From: Hyphomonadaceae bacterium
GTDB lineage: Bacteria > Pseudomonadota > Alphaproteobacteria > Caulobacterales > Hyphomonadaceae
DNA length: 41,552 nt
NCBI GenBank assembly: GCA_016714495.1
Contig: JADKDU010000020.1
Span: 1 to 41,552, forward strand
Direction of reading: 5' to 3'
Positions 33,518-41,552 of this stretch are shown here, piece after piece. Within the stretch, counting starts at the first letter, position 1; every line of letters starts with the position of its first letter. The position numbers and the translations under genes were made by a program. The notes beneath the pieces were generated by a model, which saw nothing but the letters and a program-made list of their open reading frames with translations, was not told where the DNA came from and ran no database searches.

Positions 33518-35501
33518 ATGCGGATTCGGATTTTGGCCGGGGTGGCCGCTGTAGCCATCGTGGGCGCAATAGGAACGGCTGTGGCCTACAAGGTCGATGA
33601 CAAGATTCAGGTCGCCGCCGCCGTCGACGATTTCAGGCTGGCTGATCATGAAGGGTTCGCTCATAGCCTCAGGCGCCTGAACGATGTCGACGCCGTGGTT
33701 CTCTTGTCCCACATCAACGGCGACGCCGGCTCGCGGACCGCTGCGAAAGCTCTGGAGCTCCTGAAAACAAAATACCCGAAGGTCGAGTTCATGATGCTGA
33801 ACTCTGCACTCGGTGCGACTCGCGATCAGAACGCGGCGGAGGCGAAAGTCCAAGGCCTGACCATTCCGATTTTGCAAGACGAGCACCAACTCGCGGGCGA
33901 GCAGCTGGGCGTGAGCTATGCTGGCGAAGCCTTCGTGCTGCAGCCAAGAACGCTCAAGGTGCTCTATCACGGCAACGTGGATGGAGCCGGGAAGGCGCTT
34001 GCCGACATTGCGGCCGGCAAGATGCCATCGGTCGCAAAGATGGAAGGCTCAGGAACGGAGATCGCATTCCCGGAGCGGCAACGTCGGGCCCAGCATGCGC
34101 AGATCTCGTATGAGAAAGATGTGGCGCCAATTCTGATGGCCAAATGCGTGAGCTGCCACCAGGACGGCGGTATCGGTCCCTTCGCAATGAAGGACTACGC
34201 GGTCGTCAAAGGCTTCGCGCCGATGATCCGCGAGGCGCTCCGCACGGACTCCATGCCGCCCTGGTATCCTGACACCAGCGCCATGAAGCTGAAGCATGAC
34301 GGTTCGCTGAGCAATGAGCAGATCAAGACGATCGTCCACTGGGTAGAAGCGGGCGCGCCGCGTGCCGGCGGACCGGATCCTCTGGCGGCGGTTGCAACGG
34401 TTGCTCCGGAATGGCCGAACGGTAAGCCGGACCTGATCCTGAACATCCCCTCGCACGAACTTCCGGCATCTGGTGTCGTCGATTACCAAACCAAGATCGC
34501 GTCAGATCCGACGACCAAATCGCGCTGGGTGAAGGCATCGGCATTCTTGCCGGGCGATCGTCGCGCTGTGCACCACATCCTGGCGGGCCATATTCCGGGC
34601 AAACCTCTCGAAGGTCCCGCGTCGATGTCGCAATGGCAAAACAGCTACGGCCAGTACGGAACAGGCGGGCGCCGGCTGGGAGGCGCCGGAAGGGTGGGGC
34701 GTCGAGCTGCCGGCAAGCGGTCATATGGGCTTCCAGATGCATTATACGCCCTATGGCAAGGCGAGCGTCGATAACTCGAAGATGGGCCTGTATTTCTATC
34801 CCGAGGGCGAAACTCCCACCTACATCATGCGAAACGCGGTGATCATCGATCCCTTTATGGAGGTCGAGCCGGGCAAGGACATGCACAAGGAGATTTCGTA
34901 TCTCCAGTTCCCGAAGGAGGCGATCCTCTTCTCGGCGATGTTCCACACCCATGTGCGCGGCCAGGCTGCCCGGTTGGAGATGATCGAAAAAGACGGCAAG
35001 CGCACCACGCTGCTCAACCTGCCGCGTTTCGATTTCAATTGGCAGACCGTCTATCACTTCGACGAGCCGGTCCGCGTGCCAGCGGGCGCCAAGATCGTTT
35101 CAAACAACTGGTATGACAATTCGGTACGTAGCGGATCCAACCCTGATCCGAAGCAAACCGTGGTCTGGGGCGATCAGTCCTGGGAAGAAATGCTCTACAC
35201 GTCACTGTTCTACCAATGGACAGACGAACGCGTGGGCGCTGAAGCCGACGCGACGAAAGAGATGCTATCCTGTCGTATGTTCTGTTCGCTCGACGACAAC
35301 CTGGATGAGAAAATTCAGCTTGCCGAAATGAACCCTCGCATTCGCGCGGCGGTGGCTCCGAAGTTCGCCGAGTTCGACGGCAACAAGGATGGCGGCATCG
35401 ACAAGAGCGAGTTCAAGCCGGTTCTGGCGGTAGTCCAGCCGATTCTGGCGAATGAGCGCGCGAATCCAGCTCCTCGGCCAGCTCCAAGGGCGAATCCGTA
35501 A
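33518..35501 (+). CDS. redoxin-like / cytochrome c / copper monooxygenase / EF-hand fusion, one frameshift
   Basis: Exported multidomain protein of about 660 residues. A signal anchor (ILAGVAAVAIVGAIGTAVA) precedes a thioredoxin/AhpC-like domain (FRLADHEGFAHSLRRLNDVD to VLYHGNVDG). This domain lacks the expected catalytic Cys: the loop reads HINGDAGSRTAAKAL. A c-type heme site, CVSCHQDGGIGPF, has its Cys at 210 and 213 and His at 214. A PHM-type copper type II ascorbate-dependent monooxygenase region follows, with paired His352-His353 (RRAVHHILAGH), MGFQMHYTPYG and FHTHVRG. Near the C-terminus is an EF-hand-like loop (DGNKDGGIDKSEF) before a Pro/Ala-rich tail. The frame shifts near 34668. The ATG at 33518 follows AGGGGAG. 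A hairpin follows the stop. Substrate unknown. Confidence 0.82.
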
Positions 35502-35515
35502 GGCCTTCTAGTCTT

Positions 35516-35544
35516 CTGGACGCCTGTCCTGAGCAGGCGTCCAG
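35516..35544. terminator. strong stem-loop after the fusion gene
   Basis: A perfect 11-bp stem (CTGGACGCCTG with its complement) and a 7-base loop, 15 bases past the stop codon. No U-tract follows on the plus strand, so it may act as an mRNA 3' end stabiliser or a weak terminator. Confidence 0.6.
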
Positions 35545-36039
35545 AGGATGCGGTGCTGCTTCTGGTCCGTCCGGAAGCTCCGCACTGTTGGATCGCGCTA
35601 CCACGGGGTCTGCGGACGCAACCGAAGCGCTCAGGATCGTCCGCACGCGCGCAGCGGAGTGGGGCTATTCACCAGATCGCATTGGCCTGCTTGGGTTTTC
35701 GGCAGGGGCATTCATTACCACACGGGTTCTTGCAACCCGGATCGGGCCCCTGCGCCCGAACTTTGCTGCTCCGATTTACGGCGGCGCTTTCGACAGCAGC
35801 GGTGTGCCAGGGATCTGCCTCAATGTTTGTTGTCGTCGCCCAGGACGATCAGCTGCTGGCCGCTTCCGTGATCAAGATGGTCGACCAGCTTCTGGGGCGG
35901 GACAAAGCCAGCCTTCCATCTTTATGCCTCTGGGGGTCACGGCTTTGGAATGACGAAGCAAGGCAAGGCCAGCGATCACTGGATCGATGAATTCTACTGG
36001 TGGATGAGCGAGAAGGGCTTGCTCCAGCAGAAGTCGTGA
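35545..36039 (+). pseudogene. alpha/beta hydrolase (acetyl xylan esterase-like) remnant
   Basis: C-terminal two thirds of an alpha/beta hydrolase spread over several frames. TEALRIVRTRAAEWGYSPDR and IGLLGFSAGAF (nucleophile elbow GFSAG) are in one frame. MFVVVAQDDQLLAASVIKMV, with the catalytic Asp region, is in another. FHLYASGGHGFG-like residues with the catalytic His lie in a third, ending with HWIDEFYWWMSEKGLLQQ and a stop at 36037. The N-terminal part with the HGGG loop is missing, and the region upstream is the hairpin of the preceding gene. Such esterases often accompany sugar catabolism genes, which fits the rhamnose genes nearby. Confidence 0.65.
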
Positions 36040-36107
36040 ATGCAACCGTGCAGATCAAGGTTGGCGCCGCACGACATCACTACATCCTGCGAGAAGGGAA
36101 AAACACA

Positions 36108-37722
36108 TGATGCAAGGTCTGATGCAGCCCTTTGAGCTGCAGATCCCGCCATGATCCTGCGGTATGCCCGGCAGGCGCACGGCGATAGGGAGATCGTCTC
36201 CCGTCTCATTGACGAACCGCTCTGGCGCTACAACTACGCCGGGCTGGCCGATCGTGTCGAGCAAGCCGCGAAAGCGCTGCTTCGTCTCGGCGTGAAGCCT
36301 GGCGACCGTGTCACGACGCTTGCGTGGAACACGCATCGGCACCTTGAGGTGTTCTACGCGGTCACCGGTCTTGGCGCTGTGCTGCATACGGCCAATCCGC
36401 GGCTATCCGACGAGCAGATCGCATATACGATCAATCATGCTGGCAGTGGCGTCCTCTTGTATGATCGGAACCTGGCAGCGGTCGTGGAAAGGTTGAAGCC
36501 GCAGCTTCCGCAGGTTGGTATTTTCGTCAGCTTGACGGCGCAACCGCTCGACGATGCGACGCTCTGCTATGAAGACCTGATTGGAGCCGAGTCAGGGCCG
36601 CTCGAATGGCCCGTCTTTGGCGAGAACGCTGCGGCGTTCCTTTGCTACACCTCTGGCACCACCGGTGACCCGAAGGGCGTGCTCTATTCTCATCGGGCAA
36701 TCGTCCTGCACGCGATGGGTGCGGGTCTCAATGCTGCTTTCGGCTTCACGGCGTTCGACGTCGTCATGCCTTGCTCGTCTCTGTATCACGCCACAGCCTG
36801 GGGTCTGCCATTCGTGGCGCCAGTTTGCGGCGCGAAGCTTGTCCTGCCCGGCGACAAGATGGACGGCGCGAGCCTCCACCGGCTGATCGTCGACGAAGGT
36901 GTCACATTCACGGGCGGTGTTCCCACGATCTGGACAATGTACCTGGCCTATCTCGATCAGATCGGTGAAAGGCCGGGCAACCTCAAACGCGTGATGATCG
37001 GGGGTTCGGCCGTTCCACGCGCCATGGCGGCAAGCTTCAAGCAGAAATACGAGGTCGAAACCCTGCAGATCTGGGGAATGACGGAAACCACGCCTCTTGG
37101 CGTAATCGCCAGTCCTACGCCGCAGCTTGCCGCACTGGGCGAGGAGGAGATGCAGGAAGTCATCTGGTCGCGTCAGGGACGGCTGCAGTTCGGCATCGAG
37201 CTTCGCATCGTCGATGAGGGGGGCTCACCCGTTGCGTGGGATGGCGGGACGCCAGGAGCTCTTCAGGTGCGGGGGCCCTGGGTCGTTCAGCGCTATTTCC
37301 GCCAGGACAAGGACGCAGCAGATGCGGAAGGCTGGTTTGACACCGGCGACGTTGCCACGATCGACAAGCGCGGCTTCATGCGCATAACCGATCGCACAAA
37401 GGATGTGATCAAGTCAGGCGGTGAGTGGATCAGCTCGATCGATCTCGAGAACTTCGCAGCGGGATGCCCAGGCGTGAAGATCGCCGCGGTCGTCGCTGCC
37501 CATCATCCGAAATGGGAAGAGCGACCGATCCTCATCATCGAAACGCATGATGGCGCGACAGTCAGCAAGGCGGATGTACTTGCTTACCTGGAGCCGAAAA
37601 TCGTGAAGTGGTGGACGCCTGACGATGTGATCTTTGCCAGCATCCCGCTCACTGCTACGGGGAAGATCGACAAGAAGGTACTGCGCCGCACCTATCGCGA
37701 TCACCTGACAGCGCCATCGTAA
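36108..37722 (+). CDS. AMP-dependent fatty acyl-CoA ligase (AlkK-like), N-terminal frameshift
   Basis: Adenylate-forming ligase activating a fatty or related acid with CoA. Core motifs are complete: YTSGTTGDPKG, WGMTETTPLG, GWFDTGDVATIDKRGFMRIT, DRTKDVIKSGGEWIS and TATGKIDKKVLRRTY with the final catalytic Lys. The uninterrupted frame starts at 36151 (523 residues). However, an ATG at 36108 has the better ribosome binding site (AAGGGA, seven bases) and gives MMQGLMQPFELQIP, the expected AlkK-type N-terminus, before running into a stop that overlaps the second ATG. A one-base indel near 36150 probably separates the two. If the frame break is real, translation could restart at 36151 with little loss. 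Confidence 0.88.
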
Positions 37723-37792
37723 GTGTCCGCTGCTTGAAGTCTTGACGGGGCGCGCTAATCGGTGGGGTTGCTCCGAGGGCAACTCCGCAGGA

Positions 37793-38953
37793 TCAGACGA
37801 TGCCTGCGCCGATCCCGACAGCCTTGCGTTCCAGCGTTTTCCGAGCGCGCCATTCGCTCGCTCGGTAAGTGGCGAGCGTATCAATGGCGCCGCCGGCTTC
37901 GGCTCGCGCCTGGGCGAGGATTGGCGACACGTCGGTACGATAGGCTTGTCGCAGGGCCTGGAACGCCATCATCGCGTCATTCCGTTCTTGCGCTTCCCGA
38001 AGCGCGACACGATCGACGAGGGCGCTTTCGCGAAGGCCGACACGATCGCTTCGGCTGAGGACAGCATGCTTTCGATCGGATCGGTGACGTTGTGTGACTG
38101 GTCGATCATATAGGCCGGGTCAAAGCCCGAAGCGATGCAAGCGCGCGACGATCTGTTCGATGTTCACGTTGGGAGCGTGGTGACCAAGGTCGACGAGACA
38201 GCGGGCCTTCGGACCAAGTTGCTGCGCTGCAAGTATGCTGGTCCCCCAGTCCTGCACGACCGTGGAATAGAATGCCGGCTCGAACATCTTGTGTTCGAGC
38301 AGCATGCGCCACGCCTCGGGTAGGGCGGCGTAGATTGACGCGGCGCTGTCGAGATAGCGGTCAAGCGAGGCGCCTAGATCCTGCTGGCCAGGAAGGTTCG
38401 TGCCGTCTCCGATCCACACGGTGATCGCTGTCGAACCGAGCTTCTTGCCGATTTCGATGCAGTCGATGTTGTGCGCTATCGCTTGCTCGCGAACAGCCTC
38501 GTCGGTCGCCGCAAGGCTCCCGTTGCGATACGACTCCTTTTGACCGACCTGATCCTGAAAAGTGTTCGAGTTCACGGCGTCGAATCCAAGGCCGAGCGCT
38601 GAAGCTTCCTCGCGAAGCCCGACGTAATCGCTCACGCAATCCCAAGGAAAATGCGGCGACACGCGCGGTGTTGAACGGCTGAGCTGCTGCACCACAGCGC
38701 AGTCCTCGAGTTTCTCATGGATGTTGGTTGGTTCACCGGGGATCGGAAACTTCGCGAACCGCGTACCGCCTCTTCCGGCGCCCCAGCTTGGCACGGCAAC
38801 CGAGAATGCCGCCACGCGCCTCTTGATCTTATCAATGTCGACAGCGCGCCGCTGAAGCGACCGCCCGAGACTGTCGTACTCGTCCTTGAGCGCGCTCTGC
38901 CGGCGCGCATTTTCGTCTGCAATCAGGTCGGCGGAAAGTGGGGCAGTCGTCAT
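37793..38953 (-). pseudogene. rhaI: L-rhamnose isomerase (RhaI type) with internal deletion
   Basis: Isomerase converting L-rhamnose to L-rhamnulose, of the rhizobial RhaI type. The N-terminal two thirds are clear: AAFSVAVPSWGAGRGGTRFA, LGLGFDAVNSNTFQDQVGQK, TAITVWIGDGTNLPGQ, EHKMFEPAFYSTVVQDWGTS, LVDLGHHAPNVNIEQIVARL. After VARLHRFG the sequence continues in another frame as FDPAYMIDQSHNVTDPIESM, then a further frame to MMAFQALRQAYRTDVSPILA and YRASEWRARKTLER. Compared with my knowledge of the family, about 43 residues between VARLxxFG and the P-x-x-MIDQSHN block are absent, including the HFNDSKYGDDDL metal-binding segment. The start at 38953 has an excellent AGGAGG site. It follows the RhaD gene by 50 bases. 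Confidence 0.8.
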
Positions 38954-39002
38954 TGTGCTTCCTCCTGGCCCGTTCCCGTCTGCGTGGATGCGGGCAGTCG
39001 CC

Positions 39003-41024
39003 CTACCGCGTGAACGACTGAGCGTTGCCAGCGTTCGGGATTTTGCCGAATTGTCGATTTGGCCGAAGCATCGGACGCGAAGTAGTAGACCGCCTCCGCA
39101 ACGTCCTCGGGCAGCACGCTGCGCTTGAGCATCGACCTCTTCCGGTAGAACTCCTCGAGTTCATCGCCGGCATCGATACCATACGCGCTTGCGCGCTCCT
39201 GGCGCCAGTCGCCGTCCCAGATGTGTGATCCACGGATGACCGCGTCGGGATTGACCACATTGACCCTGATGCCGGCCTCAGCACCTTCCAGCGCAAGGCA
39301 ACGTGCAAGGTGAAGAGCCGCCGCTTTGGCGGAGGCGTAGGCCGATGCGTTGGGCGTCGCGGCGAGGGCGTTCTTCGATCCGATGAAGATGATCGATCCG
39401 CCCTTCTGCAATTTCAGGAGCGGGAAGGCTGCGCGAGATGCCAGGAAATACCCTTCGACGAGCACGTCGTAGTTCTTGCGCCAGAGCTCAATCGTCGTTT
39501 CCTCGATCGGCGCCGAGGAGGCGATGCCTGCGTTTGCAATCAGGATGTCGAGGCCGCCAAACTCGCGGGCGACCGCTGCAAAGCTGTCGCGGACCTTTTC
39601 CTCACTCGTCACGTCGCAGACGCAGCTGCGGACGACATCCCGTCCATAGCGCTCGGCGAGCTTGGCTTCCGCCTTCGCGAGCGCTTCCGTGTTGTTGTCG
39701 AGCAGCATGACGCACGCGCCATCCGCCAGCAGGCGTGCCGCCGTCGATTGGCCGATGCCACCGGCTCCGCCTGTGACGACCGCAATCTTGCCGACGAAGC
39801 CTTCGGCTTCGGCAGGCGCTGCAGCTTCGCTTCTTCCAGCGCCCAGTACTCGATGTCGAGGAAGGCTTCCTGTTCCGCGAGGCCGACATAGGCGCAATGG
39901 CTTCGGCGCCTCGCAGCGTGATCGCGTTGCCGTAGAATTCGCCTGCAAGGCGTGCCGTCATCTTGTCGGCTGCGGATGTTATCCGTCCAAGACCTGGGAC
40001 AAGAATGACGACAGGTTTGGGATCGCGCATCGGCGGGTCGATTCCGGACGCGCGCATCGTTGTAGTATGCCCGCGTAACGCTCGCGATGAGTCGGCGAAA
40101 AGCGCGGCGAGATAGTCGGTGTGTCTGCAAGCCTTGCAGGATCCAGTGTCAGCGGCGCGACTTTTTGGTGCGCAGGAAGTGGTCCAGGCACGAGGTGCCG
40201 ATGTTGGCGAGACGCTCGAAATCCCTTGAGCAAACGAACTCCAGCGCCTCGGCGTCATCCGAGTAATGACCAATCTTGCTCCGCTCGCCAACCAGTTGCG
40301 CCCGAAGTTGCGGCATCAACGTCGCAGCGAGCGCCTGACGGCTTTCTACCGGCAACGCAGGCGTGTGCTGGCCTCCGAACGCCGGCCGCAACACCAGCTG
40401 GTTGTTCAGATACATTGCAGCGTCAGCAATCAGGCCAATTGTGTTTTCGTAGCAGCTCCTGGAGGTGTCTCCCCAGCAGATGATGCCATGGCCTGCCAGC
40501 ATGACGCCGCGAGGTCGGATTGTCCGCAACGCCAGGTGCGCAGCTGTACGCCAGTTCAAATCCCGGACGTTTCCAGGAAGCCAGCCGATGGCGCCGCCCC
40601 AGATTTCTTTGGTCGCCGCCTCTCCCGCGCTCGACGCAGCTAAGAGCGATGATCGCATCCGGGTGCACGTGGTCGACATGCGCGAAAGGAGGGTCCATGG
40701 AGGGTGTGTCGATGGGGCCGCGCGTGGATTCAGATTGAAGGTGCAGTGGGGAAGATAGCCCACCATCTCATCCTCGAATTTCACACCGCGATAGAGCTTC
40801 TCGGTGCTGCGGAACTTGTCGAGATAGAGCGTGGAGAACCCGTCAAGCTTCATCGAGCCGATGTCGCCACCTGATCCCTTGACCCAGAGGACGTCGACCA
40901 CCGCACCCGTCAGGGGATCCTTCTGGGCAATTTGCCGGACGTATTACCGCCGCCGAAATTCGTGACGGTCAGATCCGAGCGAGGAGGTTGGATCGCCATC
41001 CGAAGGCTTCGGCTCAATACGCAT
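39003..41024 (-). pseudogene. rhaD: bifunctional rhamnulose-phosphate aldolase / short-chain dehydrogenase, many frameshifts
   Basis: Fusion protein of L-rhamnose catabolism, normally about 700 residues: class II aldolase first, then SDR. The aldolase part shows SDLTVTNFGGGNTSGK, then VVDVLWVKGSGGDIGSMKLD, FAHVDHVHPDAIIAL with metal-binding His, IWGGAIGWLP and GVMLAGHGI, spread over several frames. The SDR part is one clean frame: KIAVVTGGAGGIGQSTAARL (nucleotide motif), DILIANAGIASSA and SAYASAKAAALHLARC (catalytic Tyr and Lys). The C-terminus NAGNAQSFTR is in another frame, ending at 39003. I count at least five indels. The ATG at 41024 leaves a shortened N-terminus. The SDR portion might still fold; the aldolase as read would not. 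Confidence 0.82.
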
Positions 41025-41246
41025 GCACGGATCTCCAGCGCATTCCGGCGCTCACATTGACCTGCTTATTACGATCATTTTCGATAAGAAGCAATCAAAG
41101 CTGTTCATTTTGGCCAACCCTTGGGGCAGTGTCAGGCCGGAGGTCAAGGCTGCGGCGGAATGCTTTTCGCCGCAAGCGCCCCGTGCCGCCACCGCCAGGG
41201 GCCCTTCCAACAGAGTTCAGGTGCGTCGCGTCTGCAACGGAAGGCG
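41025..41246. other. intergenic, no recognisable gene
   Basis: About 220 bases between the RhaD start and the end of the sugar dehydrogenase gene. It presumably contains the promoter for the rhaD-rhaI pair. I see no clear operator dyad or terminator. Confidence 0.4.
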
Positions 41247-41552
41247 TCAGAATGTGAAAGCCGGCAAGGCCTCGTGCCGGCCAAGCATGAAAGCATCCGC
41301 TACGATCTGCAACGGCCGAAGATCGCAGTCGCTCGTTCCCGAACGTATGCAGTTTGCAAAGCGTTTGTAGACGCCTTCATACTCGTGATGGCGACTGCTC
41401 CGAACCGACTGATCGATGCCATTGGTCCTGAAACCCGCTCCGCCATTCGTGAGCGTGAATTCGCTGTCCCGCGCCACGAAGCGGATCGTCCAGGTCTGCG
41501 CGCCAGTCTGCAGGAAGTCGAAGCTTGCCCGGATCGGGACGCGTCCGCTGGG
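41247..41552 (-). CDS. Gfo/Idh/MocA-family sugar dehydrogenase, C-terminal part
   Basis: Open to the window edge. The minus strand encodes ASFDFLQTGAQTWTIRFVAR, FTLTNGGAG, HHEYEGVYKRFANCIRSGTS and LRPLQIVADAFMLGRHEALP, ending at 41247. This matches the C-terminal beta-sheet domain of aldose 1-dehydrogenases of the D-galactose/L-arabinose type (H-E-Y-x-x-L/V-Y-x-R-F-x-x-L/I and the DAF-x-L-G-R motif). The NAD-binding domain lies outside the window. Next to the rhamnose genes it is probably a sugar dehydrogenase; which sugar cannot be told. Confidence 0.78.
   Translation of the reverse strand, partial: PSGRVPIRASFDFLQTGAQTWTIRFVARDSEFTLTNGGAGFRTNGIDQSVRSSRHHEYEGVYKRFANCIRSGTSDCDLRPLQIVADAFMLGRHEALPAFTF

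Noticed and set aside
39310..39891. 193-codon plus-strand frame
   Set aside because: Antisense to the clean SDR domain of the RhaD-like protein.
1..41552. tRNA, rRNA, riboswitch or phage attachment site
   Set aside because: I looked for cloverleaf-like segments, conserved riboswitch cores and integrase genes and saw none. A covariance-model search would be decisive.

Overview
The window is a GC-rich stretch that looks alphaproteobacterial, most like Caulobacterales or Sphingomonadales. The signs are several TonB-dependent receptors (TBDTs), a rhizobial-type L-rhamnose isomerase next to a fused aldolase/dehydrogenase, and an LpxR-like outer-membrane protein. This placement is an inference from gene content; no ribosomal RNA or tRNA gene is visible.

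Layout. (1) 1-120: tail of an IS110-type transposase at the edge. (2) 470-6426, minus strand: a hydroxamate siderophore uptake operon, receptor then FhuD-, FhuB- and FhuC-like genes. (3) 6770-9321: a TIR/NB-ARC/TPR STAND protein of the kind used in antiphage immunity. (4) 9466-14231: UbiB/ABC1 kinase, Hsp20, and a badly frameshifted trio of LpxR-like protein, alpha/beta hydrolase and MarR regulator. (5) 14400-19988: an EmrA/EmrB/outer-membrane-factor efflux operon followed by a universal stress protein, with a divergent LysR gene and two matched palindromes between them. (6) 20158-25590: an insertion-sequence graveyard. An IS30 element sits inside an IS3 element whose left end is triplicated. 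Beyond it are scraps of other IS3 elements, a TPR gene scrap, and a TBDT gene split by IS630 after its fourth codon. (7) 25812-30336: an intact TBDT, a DUF4198 protein and a divergent CbiX-like gene, with Fur-box-like dyads; this could be a metal-acquisition locus. (8) 30337-33406: an IS6 remnant fused to a TBDT C-terminal half, then a second, inverted IS630 copy. (9) 33518-35501: an unusual redoxin-like/cytochrome c/copper monooxygenase/EF-hand fusion. (10) 35545-41552: hydrolase remnant, acyl-CoA ligase, and a decayed L-rhamnose catabolism cluster (isomerase, aldolase/dehydrogenase, Gfo/Idh/MocA dehydrogenase).

An important caveat is that frameshifts occur about once per 1-1.5 kb, including in genes that are otherwise well conserved. 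Some genes (both large TBDTs, emrA-like, LysR, IS30, DUF4198, Usp, Hsp20) are intact. The two IS630 copies differ by three short indels but by only one base change that I could find. Indel errors in the assembly are therefore a serious alternative to real gene decay. I mark genes broken only by single-base shifts as CDS with a note, and genes with larger lesions as pseudogenes.

The best candidates for new biology are the TIR/NB-ARC/TPR protein, the multidomain copper/heme fusion protein, and the TBDT-DUF4198-CbiX locus with its twin 19-bp dyads.
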